Of a stretch of DNA of 64,000 nt, positions 31,657 through 37,880 are shown piece by piece. The DNA comes from PFJX01 sp964542455 (GTDB lineage Bacteria > Pseudomonadota > Gammaproteobacteria > Burkholderiales > Thiobacillaceae). How positions within the stretch are numbered: position 1 is the stretch's first letter; the number at the start of each line of letters is the position of its first letter. The DNA lies in assembly GCA_964542455.1 (NCBI GenBank), contig CAZIUC010000006.1, positions 1 to 64,000 of the forward strand, written 5' to 3'. A program made the position numbers and the translations under genes. The notes under the pieces were generated by a model that saw only the letters and a list, made by a program, of their open reading frames with translations, did not search any database and had not been told where the DNA came from.

Positions 31657-31908
31657 GTTTCTATCAAAGATTCCGCGTGGCGCGTGAATTCCGCCCTGGC
31701 GTGGCTTGGCCAGGATTTCTCCCTGATTTGGTCGTCAGGAAGAACCGAGAAACTGAGTAGTGTGGTGACAATCGTGTCAACTCGCTTGCCATGAATGACA
31801 GAGATGCGCGTGGATGTGCGGGGATCGGGTCAACACGCTGAAGAACAGGGTGAACAGGTTGTTAGCGAAGTAATCGGCCACCGGGCCGAAAGGCGTGCCG
31901 AAGCAACA

Positions 31909-31937
31909 CCGTAGCGTGCGCCGTGCGCACGCTACGG
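31909..31937. repeat. 13-bp palindrome CCGTAGCGTGCGC
   Basis: Perfect 13-bp stem (31909-31921 with 31925-31937) and a CGT loop. No T-tract on either side, so an intergenic repeat is favoured over an intrinsic terminator. Confidence 0.75.
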
Positions 31938-32079
31938 AATCAATAGGTTGCGATGTGTTTCTCATGAGGGATTGCTTGTGGCGGGGTGGCCGCATGTTCA
32001 TGGCTGAATCCACGGGCTGGCGCCGGCGCGTGTCAGCAGGGCACACTGGATTCAAGGCGGCCCCTACAGTTGGCCTCCC

Positions 32080-32499
32080 TCAATAAGTCAAGTCGATGTC
32101 AATCTGCCGCCCTTGCTCCGGCAGTTCGAATGCCCCGTCCTTGAATCTGGGTGGGCCGAATAGTTTCGGGTTATTGCTCAGGCCACGGCCTTCTATCGGG
32201 AACATGCCGAAGCGCAAATTGAGTTTGCCGTCGCCGTTTTCGTCGTGATAGGCGATCACCGCATAGCGTCCAGGCGGCAAATCGCGAAATACGCTGGTGA
32301 CTGTGCCGGCGGCGGCGGGCAGGGTCAGTACCTGCCGTGCCTTGTCCTCCTTGCGGAAGCCTTCCTCGTGTTCGAACAGCATCAGTTTTACACGGCCTTC
32401 ACCGCCGCGTACCGCGTGCACGGCGACTTCCAGATCGGCCGAGTAGCCAGGCGAGGCGAGGGCGGCCAGCGCCGCCAGGAGTATCAAGCGCGCGTTCAT
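32080..32499 (-). CDS. Secreted DUF2141 protein
   Basis: The 139 aa precursor has a signal peptide (about 1-20, ending G-Y-S-A) and a DUF2141 domain. Marks are V-A-V-H-A-V-R-G-G-E-G-R-V near residue 25, L-P-P-G-R-Y-A-V-I-A-Y-H-D-E-N-G-D-G-K-L near 74-93, and G-L-S-N-N-P near 106. DUF2141 proteins are periplasmic beta-sandwich proteins of unknown role. Its ATG overlaps the stop of the DUF6858 gene (ATGA), so it is the last gene of that operon. Confidence 0.86.
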   Translation of the reverse strand: MNARLILLAALAALASPGYSADLEVAVHAVRGGEGRVKLMLFEHEEGFRKEDKARQVLTLPAAAGTVTSVFRDLPPGRYAVIAYHDENGDGKLNLRFGMFPIEGRGLSNNPKLFGPPRFKDGAFELPEQGRQIDIDLTY

Positions 32500-32885
32500 G
32501 ACCGGCGCAATCCCTTGACCCAGGCTTCCATGGCCTCGTTGGCGGGTTTCATCGGCGCTTCCAGAAAACTCACCACGAATTTGTCGCCCAGGTCGGCCAC
32601 ACCGATGGAGCGCGGGCGCACGGCCAGTACCTGCGGGTTGGGCAGGGCGAAGCCGAAGCAGAAGATCACATCCACGGCGCCGACGATGCCCGCGGCGATC
32701 TCGCCGCCGATGTTCCGAGTGTGGGCGTAGTGGTCGAACACCCCGATGAAAACGACTTTTTCCTTCTCTGCGATCTTGCCTTTCAGATAGGCGGCCACGT
32801 CCTCGACGCTCTTGCAATCAGTCTCGTCCTTGCCGATTTCGGCGACGAAGACAGGATATTTTTCTTGCAGCAGGGTTTGTTTCAT
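32496..32885 (-). CDS. DUF6858-like protein
   Basis: The 129 aa soluble protein looks like the uncharacterised DUF6858 family: K-Q-T-L-L-Q-E-K-Y-P-V-F at the N-terminus, F-D-H-Y-A-H-T-R near residue 51, and L-P-N-P-Q-V-L-A-V-R-P-R-S-I-G-V-A near 82-98. The family name is from memory. It resembles DsrE-like sulfur-relay proteins only in size. H52 and H55, C41 and C77 could bind metal or take part in redox, which is inference. It lies between a NifX-like gene (80 bp upstream) and the DUF2141 gene (ATGA overlap). Confidence 0.7.
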   Translation of the reverse strand: MKQTLLQEKYPVFVAEIGKDETDCKSVEDVAAYLKGKIAEKEKVVFIGVFDHYAHTRNIGGEIAAGIVGAVDVIFCFGFALPNPQVLAVRPRSIGVADLGDKFVVSFLEAPMKPANEAMEAWVKGLRRS

Positions 32886-32930
32886 GGGGATTGTTCCTTG
32901 ATGGCTCAGGGTGAGTGTGCGAATTCTCGG

Positions 32931-32960
32931 TCATTCCCGCCCCCGGCCGGGGGGAATGAC
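32931..32960. repeat. GTCATTCCC palindrome
   Basis: GTCATTCCCGCCCCCGG pairs with CCGGGGGGAATGAC across the NifX-like/DUF6858 gap. It could form a strong hairpin in the mRNA, perhaps limiting 3' decay or read-through; no U-tract follows. Confidence 0.7.
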
Positions 32961-32964
32961 AATT

Positions 32965-33381
32965 TCAAAGTTTCACGTAGGCGACGGCGTGCTGGCCATG
33001 CCCGTGCTCATGGTCGTGTGCTTCCGGCGCGGCCTCGGGCAGCGTGCCGGCCAGCCAGGCGGCCACCGCCCGGTCGGGATCTGTTTCCGAGGTGGCGACG
33101 GCGAGGATGCCTTTCTGCTTCAAGCGTTGCCGCAGACCAATGCCCATGCCACCGGTAATCAGCACATTGATACCGTCGAGCGGGTGCGGCGCGTCGTCGG
33201 CGCTCTCGTGAAAGCTCTGTTCGATCGGCAATTCCAGCAGATTCCTGCCTTTGATTTCGCTGCCTTCGACTGCATAGACCCAGAATTTGCGGCATTTGCC
33301 GGCGTGGCCGGTGACGGTCTTGCGGTTCTGGCTGGTGACGGCGATGTTTATTCCCGCGCGGGACGGTATCTTTTGAAGCAT
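32965..33381 (-). CDS. NifX/NifB-C-terminal-like protein, copy B
   Basis: The 138 aa paralogue of the protein at 31254 has the same marks: I-N-I-A-V-T-S-Q-N-R-K-T-V-T-G-H-A-G-K-C near the N-terminus and I-N-V-L-I-T-G-G-M-G-I-G near residue 71. A His-rich tail (H-D-H-E-H-G-H-G-Q-H) is unique to this copy and suggests metal binding. No nif structural genes are visible. ATG 33381 lies just after the stop of the 37-codon frame at 33383-33496, consistent with coupled translation. DUF6858 and DUF2141 genes follow, probably in one sigma54-driven operon. Confidence 0.86.
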   Translation of the reverse strand: MLQKIPSRAGINIAVTSQNRKTVTGHAGKCRKFWVYAVEGSEIKGRNLLELPIEQSFHESADDAPHPLDGINVLITGGMGIGLRQRLKQKGILAVATSETDPDRAVAAWLAGTLPEAAPEAHDHEHGHGQHAVAYVKL

Positions 33382-33382
33382 G

Positions 33383-33496
33383 TCATTGTTCCTCAGGGTT
33401 GTTCAGGGCGCACTCGCACGCTTCGCGCCGCATGTCGTTGAGCACGGCCAGCGAGACAACGAGGGGGGCGCCGAGGTTCCGGGCAAAGTAGCACAT
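33383..33496 (-). CDS. Small 37-residue protein upstream of NifX-like B
   Basis: A short frame reads M-C-Y-F-A-R-N-L-G-A-P-L-V-V-S-L-A-V-L-N and continues D-M-R-R-E-A-C-E-C-A-L-N-N-P-E-E-Q. AGGAG precedes the ATG by about 9 bases, and the stop lies 1 bp before the NifX-like start codon. These points support translation. It has three cysteines (C2, C27, C29), and I recognise no family. It lies downstream of the sigma54 promoter at 33722-33738. Confidence 0.5.
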   Translation of the reverse strand: MCYFARNLGAPLVVSLAVLNDMRREACECALNNPEEQ

Positions 33497-33510
33497 GGGT
33501 CATTTCTCCT

Positions 33511-33633
33511 TCAGTAAGCGGGCGCGAGGCCTTGTCGTTGGCGACGATGAATGTGACGGTGTTCTTGTTGAATCGGCTTGTCGGTCATTACGTGGATCGC
33601 TGCCATGATCACCAGCGAACACGAGAATCCCAT
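33511..33633 (-). CDS. Possible 40-residue small protein in sigma54 leader
   Basis: A frame reads M-G-F-S-C-S-L-V-I-M-A-A-I-H-V-M then T-D-K-P-I-Q-Q-E-H-R-H-I-H-R-R-Q-R-Q-G-L-A-P-A-Y. The first half is hydrophobic and the second His/Arg-rich, like a small single-pass membrane peptide. The frame is open upstream for another 24 codons without a standard start, and no clear Shine-Dalgarno is seen, so translation is uncertain. Confidence 0.28.
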   Translation of the reverse strand: MGFSCSLVIMAAIHVMTDKPIQQEHRHIHRRQRQGLAPAY

Positions 33634-33721
33634 GGCCAGTGGCGCGAGAGATCGATCAGGGTTTCGCCAGAGTTGTTTCAGGTCAATCAGGCAGATTTCC
33701 AGAAATAATTATGCTGTGTTA

Positions 33722-33738
33722 AGCAATAATCGTACCAA
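33722..33738 (-). promoter_or_regulatory. Sigma54 (-24/-12) promoter, copy B
   Basis: On the minus strand reads TTGGTACGATTATTGCT. It has the GG-N10-GC spacing and TTGCT -12 element of sigma54 promoters, with one mismatch (GTACG for GCACG) in the -24 part. It would start transcription near 33711 toward NifX-like B, DUF6858 and DUF2141. It lies in an AT-rich region shared with the divergent activator gene. Confidence 0.75.
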
Positions 33739-33856
33739 CAAAGTATATTTTTGTAACGCACTGATAAATAAGTTTAAAATTTCGCTGAAGCCGCGGTACC
33801 GGAATCGGCTTGAACTGGCCTTGACAGAAATGACAGCCTGGCGAGACAGTGTTGGC
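33739..33856. promoter_or_regulatory. AT-rich upstream region of the sigma54 activator
   Basis: AT-rich DNA (for example TATATTTTTGTAACG and GATAAATAAGTTTAAAAT, 33753-33781) lies between sigma54 promoter B and the activator gene. It is a plausible place for the activator promoter and for upstream activator or IHF sites; none can be fixed by eye. Confidence 0.45.
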
Positions 33857-35146
33857 ATGAAAACCGAGGCCGTCCTCCCTAGCGAATTGCTCGCCCTGCT
33901 CGAATCCCTGCCAGAACCGCGCATTCTGGTCGATCCGGACTACCGCATCCTCTCGGCCAATGCCGCCTACACGCACACCTTCGGCAACCCGCGCGACATC
34001 ATCGGGCGTACTTGCTACGAGGTTTCCCACCACTACGACAAGCCGTGCGACCAGTGTGGCGAATCCTGCCCGCGCCAGACCGCGATGAAGACACGCGAGG
34101 CCAGCCGCGTGCTGCACCTGCACCATACGCCGCGCGGCCAGGAATATGTCGATGTCGAACTGGTGCCGATCCACAACAGCGCCGGAGAGCTGACCTACTT
34201 CGTGGAGACCATGCGCTACCTCCACGAAACCGGGCGGCAACCCGGCGCCCTTGGCATGGTCGGCCACTCGGCCGCTTTCACCCGCATGCTCGACCTCATC
34301 AATCGCGTGGCTTTGGCCATGACCCCGGTGCTGCTGTTGGGCGAGTCCGGCACCGGCAAGGAACTCGCGGCCCAGGCCGTGCATACCCTCAGCCCGAGGC
34401 GCGACATGCCTTTCGTGCCGGTGGATTGCTCGGGCATGACCGAAAGCCTGTTCGAATCGGAACTGTTCGGCTACGAAAAAGGTGCCTTCACCGGCGCCAG
34501 CCAGCGCAAGTCCGGATTGGTAGAAGCGGCGGCGGGCGGCACCCTGTTCCTCGACGAGTTGGGCGACATCCCGCTGCATTTGCAGGTCAAGTTGCTACGC
34601 TTGCTGGAAAGCGGAACCTATCGCCGTGTCGGTGGTGTCGAAATTCTTCGCGCCGATTTCCGCCTGGTTTGCGCCACTCACCGTGACCTGATGGCGATGG
34701 TGGAAGACGGCCGCTTCCGCCGCGACCTCTACTACCGTCTCGCCACTTTCCCCATCCGTCTCCCCGCCCTGCGCGAGCGGCGTGAGGATTTGCCTCTGCT
34801 GATCGAACACCTGCTCGCCCGCCTGGCGCCGGAACGGCCGCTACGCCTGGATACCGACTCGCTGAAGTGGCTCATGGGACACGACTTCCCCGGCAACATC
34901 AGGGAACTCCGAAACCTGCTGGAACGCGCCATGCTGATGTCCGACGGCGATGTGCTCAGCCTTGCCGGCGATCTGGAATATTCCCGCTCACCGGTTGCGC
35001 GAGCACTGGAGCCCATCCTCCCCCTCGACGAAGCCGAACACCGCTACGTGCGTCAGGCCCTGACGCAACTCGGCGGCGACCGCAAGGAGCTGGCGCGAAG
35101 ATTGGGCATCAGCGAGCGGACGCTGTATCGGAAGCTGGCGGAGTAG
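33857..35146 (+). CDS. Sigma54-dependent transcriptional activator with Cys-rich PAS
   Basis: The 429 aa enhancer-binding protein has an N-terminal PAS domain (about 10-120), a central AAA+ domain (Walker A G-E-S-G-T-G-K-E near 162; the sigma54-contact motif G-A-F-T-G-A near 209; Walker B L-F-L-D-E-L-G-D near 230) and a C-terminal Fis-type HTH (about 390-428). The PAS domain holds C-Y-E-V-S-H-H-Y-D-K-P-C-D-Q-C-G-E-S-C-P, a Cys/His cluster that could sense redox state, metal or sulfur species (inference). ATG 33857 was chosen near the start of the PAS domain; 33830 is an alternative. It is divergent from the NifX-like B operon, whose sigma54 promoter lies in the shared gap, and is the natural activator of both sigma54 promoters here. 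Confidence 0.93.
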   Translation: MKTEAVLPSELLALLESLPEPRILVDPDYRILSANAAYTHTFGNPRDIIGRTCYEVSHHYDKPCDQCGESCPRQTAMKTREASRVLHLHHTPRGQEYVDVELVPIHNSAGELTYFVETMRYLHETGRQPGALGMVGHSAAFTRMLDLINRVALAMTPVLLLGESGTGKELAAQAVHTLSPRRDMPFVPVDCSGMTESLFESELFGYEKGAFTGASQRKSGLVEAAAGGTLFLDELGDIPLHLQVKLLRLLESGTYRRVGGVEILRADFRLVCATHRDLMAMVEDGRFRRDLYYRLATFPIRLPALRERREDLPLLIEHLLARLAPERPLRLDTDSLKWLMGHDFPGNIRELRNLLERAMLMSDGDVLSLAGDLEYSRSPVARALEPILPLDEAEHRYVRQALTQLGGDRKELARRLGISERTLYRKLAE

Positions 35147-35244
35147 TCAGTACATTTGCCAGGTAATTTTCACAATTGCGGTAATTGGCCTAAACATTTT
35201 TTCGTGTAAGCCGTTATGGGTACACCTAAACCCATGCTGGCCTC

Positions 35245-36372
35245 ATGCCTTTCAATTTGTCCACATTTCCAAGCGACGCCTCCAGTGTCGCCACGCTATT
35301 GCTGGTGGACGATACTCCGGAGAATCTGACTGTTCTGGCTGAGCTCCTGGCGCCTTCGTATCGGGTGCTGGTGGCCAATTCAGGGCCGCGCGCGTTGCGC
35401 CTGGCGCAGTCGGAGCCGAGGCTGGACCTGATTCTGCTGGATGTGATGATGCCGGACATGGATGGCTACGGCGTCCTTGCCCGACTCAAGGAAAACCCCG
35501 CTACCGCTGATGTGCCGGTCATTTTCGTGACCGCGATGACCGCCATGGAAGAAGAACAACGCGGCTTTGATCTGGGCGCCGTGGACTACATTACCAAGCC
35601 GATTCGGCCGCCCATCGTGCTGGCGCGGGTGAAGGCGCAACTGGAATTGAAAGAGGCGCGCGACTGGCTGAAAAACAAGAACGAGGTGCTGGAAGCCGAA
35701 GTGGCGGCGCGTCTGGGTGAAATCCTGCTGATCCAGGACGTCAGCATTCACGCGCTGGCGCGGTTGGCGGAGACGCGCGACCCGGAAACCGGCAACCACA
35801 TCCACCGTACCCAATCCTACGTCCAGGTGCTGGCCACCCATCTACGACCGCACCCGCGCTTTTCCGCGCTACTCAGTGCCGACTACATCGACCAGTTGGC
35901 GAAATCCGCGCCCCTGCATGACATCGGCAAGGTCGGCATTCCCGACCACATCCTGCTGAAGCCGGGGAAGCTCACGGCGGAGGAGTGGGCAATCATGAAG
36001 ACGCATGCCCGCCTGGGATCCGAAGCGATCGAGCAGGCGGAACGCGATGCGATCAAGCCGGTGGCGTTTCTCGCCATCGCCAAGGAGATCGCGCACTGGC
36101 ACCACGAGAAATGGGACGGCAGTGGTTATCCGGATAGCCTGGCTGGTGACGCCATCCCGGTTCCCGCGCGGCTGATGGCGCTGGCCGATGTCTTCGACGC
36201 GCTCATCTCGCGCCGCGTCTACAAGCCGCCGATGCCCTATGAACAGGCACGCGAGATCATCGTCGGCGATCGCGGGCGCCACTTCGATCCTGACGTGGTG
36301 GATGCTTTCCTCGCTGTTTATGACGAATTCGTGGCCATCGCCGAGCGTTATGGCGATACCCCTTCCGAGTAG
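35245..36372 (+). CDS. Response regulator with HD-GYP domain, cluster 2
   Basis: The 375 aa paralogue of the protein at 9629 has a receiver domain (about 15-135; Asp in L-L-D-V-M-M-P-D-M-D-G) and an HD-GYP c-di-GMP phosphodiesterase domain (about 170-360). H-D-I-G-K-V-G-I-P and H-H-E-K-W-D-G-S-G-Y-P are intact. About 30 residues between these motifs found in the cluster 1 protein are missing here (I-K-P-V-A-F-L-A-I follows sooner). It heads cluster 2, and the PAS protein starts 6 bp downstream. It probably lowers c-di-GMP when phosphorylated by one of the following hybrid kinases. Confidence 0.92.
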   Translation: MPFNLSTFPSDASSVATLLLVDDTPENLTVLAELLAPSYRVLVANSGPRALRLAQSEPRLDLILLDVMMPDMDGYGVLARLKENPATADVPVIFVTAMTAMEEEQRGFDLGAVDYITKPIRPPIVLARVKAQLELKEARDWLKNKNEVLEAEVAARLGEILLIQDVSIHALARLAETRDPETGNHIHRTQSYVQVLATHLRPHPRFSALLSADYIDQLAKSAPLHDIGKVGIPDHILLKPGKLTAEEWAIMKTHARLGSEAIEQAERDAIKPVAFLAIAKEIAHWHHEKWDGSGYPDSLAGDAIPVPARLMALADVFDALISRRVYKPPMPYEQAREIIVGDRGRHFDPDVVDAFLAVYDEFVAIAERYGDTPSE

Positions 36373-36378
36373 TCTGAA

Positions 36379-36975
36379 ATGACCGGGATTGAGCCGCGCG
36401 CCGAGCCCACCACGCCGATGCAACGGGAAGCGGAGCGGATACGTTTGCGCTCGCTGGTCAGAGCCATTCCCGATCTGGTCTGGCTGAAAGATCCCGAAGG
36501 CGTCTACCTCTGCTGCAACGCCATGTTCGAGCGGTTCTTTGGCGCCAAGGAAGCGGACATCGTCGGCAAGACGGATTACGACTTCATCGAGCGAGAACTG
36601 GCGGATTTTTTCCGTGAGCATGACCGCCAGGCGCTCTTGGCGAATGCCCCGAGCGTCAACGAAGAATGGGTCACTTTCGCCGACGATGGCCATCGCGCAT
36701 TGCTGGAAACCATCAAGCTACCCATGCGCGACACTGAAGGGAGGCTCATCGGAGTGCTGGGCATCGCCCGCGATATCACGGCCAATCGCGAGTACCAGGA
36801 GCAGCTAGCCGATCAGGTCGCGGAACTGCGCCGCTGGCGGGATGCAACCCTGGGGCGCGAGATGCGCATCCTGGAACTCAAGCGGGAAGTGAACGCTTTG
36901 CTGGCCGAACGTGGCCAGCCGCCACGTTACAACAGCGCGGAAACCCAGCCCGACGGGGAGGGCGGCGCGCCATGA
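36379..36975 (+). CDS. PAS domain protein
   Basis: The 198 aa soluble protein has one PAS domain (about 20-140; P-D-L-V-W-L-K-D-P-E-G near 32) ending in the standard D-I-T exit. A C-terminal helix reads W-R-D-A-T-L-G-R-E-M-R-I-L-E-L-K-R-E-V, then L-L-A-E-R-G-Q-P-P-R-Y. This tail is common in PAS proteins encoded beside hybrid kinases and probably mediates docking. There is no output domain, so it may be a sensory adaptor for the kinase. It overlaps the PhnD-like gene by ATGA. Confidence 0.87.
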   Translation: MTGIEPRAEPTTPMQREAERIRLRSLVRAIPDLVWLKDPEGVYLCCNAMFERFFGAKEADIVGKTDYDFIERELADFFREHDRQALLANAPSVNEEWVTFADDGHRALLETIKLPMRDTEGRLIGVLGIARDITANREYQEQLADQVAELRRWRDATLGREMRILELKREVNALLAERGQPPRYNSAETQPDGEGGAP

Positions 36976-37880
36976 AATGGTTATTCCGACTGCTGTTGCC
37001 TTTCCTCCTCGTCGGCTGTGGTGACGGCGCGCGCCAGGCCGCCTATCAGCCGGAATATGGCCAGCAGCCGGCAAACACGGCGAAGCACAAGGACTACCGC
37101 TTCGCCGTGCACCCTCTGCACAATCCGGAGAAATTGTTCACGGTCTACGGTCCCCTCATCGATCGCCTCAACGCGGCAATCCCGGAGGCGCATTTCGCTC
37201 TGGAAGCCTCGCGTAACTACGAGGAGTTCGACAAAAAGCTGTATGCCCGCCAGTTCGATCTGGCGCTGCCCAATCCCTACCAGACCGTCAACGCCTTGCG
37301 CCATGGTTACCGCGTGTTCGGCAAGATGGGTGACGACGACCAGTTTCGCGGCATCTTCCTGGTGCGTCGGGACAGTCCTGTCCGTGAGGTGGCCGATCTG
37401 AAAGGCAAGGTGGTGAGCTTCCCCGCGAAAACCGCGCTTGCCGCCGCCATGCTGCCGCAGCAGTTCCTGCGCGATCATGGCCTGCCGATCGATGCCTACG
37501 AAGCGCGTTATGTCGGTTCGCAGGAATCCTCGATCATGAATGCCTATCTGGGTGACGCGGCGGCGGCCACCACCTGGCCACCGCCCTGGATCGCCTTCCA
37601 GAAAGATCACCCCGAGCGGGCCGCTCAGCTCAAGGTGCTGTGGCGTACCGAGTCGCTGCCCAACAACAGCCTGGTGGCGCGCGACGATTTTCCGCCCGAA
37701 CTGCTGAACAAGGTCACCGCCATCCTGTTCAGCCTGCACCAGAGCGTTGACGGCCGCGTCTTGCTGGAGCGCCTGCCGCTGTCCCGCTTCGAGCCGGCGA
37801 GCGAGGCGACTTACCGGCCGGTGCGTGATTTCATCGCCCATTTCAGCAAGACCGTGCGGCCTTTGCCGGAACAACCATGA
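36972..37880 (+). CDS. PhnD-like substrate-binding lipoprotein
   Basis: The 302 aa protein is a periplasmic binding protein of the phosphate/phosphite/phosphonate (PhnD-like) type. The lipobox is L-L-V-G-C at residues 12-16, so it should be membrane-anchored. Y-R-F-A-V-H-P-L-H-N near 43, E-L-A-L-P-N-P-Y-type D-L-A-L-P-N-P-Y-Q near 95, and V-A-D-L-K-G-K-V-V-S-F-P near 140 match the fold. No ABC permease or ATPase is adjacent; it lies between a PAS protein and a hybrid kinase, with ATGA overlaps on both sides. It is therefore more likely a sensor subunit than a transporter part. In cluster 1 the same domain is fused to the kinase. Confidence 0.88.
   Translation: MKWLFRLLLPFLLVGCGDGARQAAYQPEYGQQPANTAKHKDYRFAVHPLHNPEKLFTVYGPLIDRLNAAIPEAHFALEASRNYEEFDKKLYARQFDLALPNPYQTVNALRHGYRVFGKMGDDDQFRGIFLVRRDSPVREVADLKGKVVSFPAKTALAAAMLPQQFLRDHGLPIDAYEARYVGSQESSIMNAYLGDAAAATTWPPPWIAFQKDHPERAAQLKVLWRTESLPNNSLVARDDFPPELLNKVTAILFSLHQSVDGRVLLERLPLSRFEPASEATYRPVRDFIAHFSKTVRPLPEQP

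Larger units (their letters stand above)
31602..32079. other. Regulatory and repeat gap between NifX-like A and DUF2141 gene
   Basis: Holds a sigma54 promoter for the downstream NifX-like gene, a 13-bp palindrome at 31909-31937, and otherwise no recognised gene. A 34-codon frame at 31777-31881 was examined and not accepted. Confidence 0.5.

Noticed and set aside
31777..31881. 34-codon minus-strand frame (GTG start, A-D-Y-F-A-N-N-L near N-terminus)
   Set aside because: It faintly resembles the 37-residue frame at 33383 (Y-F-A-x-N-L), but has no ribosome binding site and its upstream flank is a palindrome; evidence is too thin.
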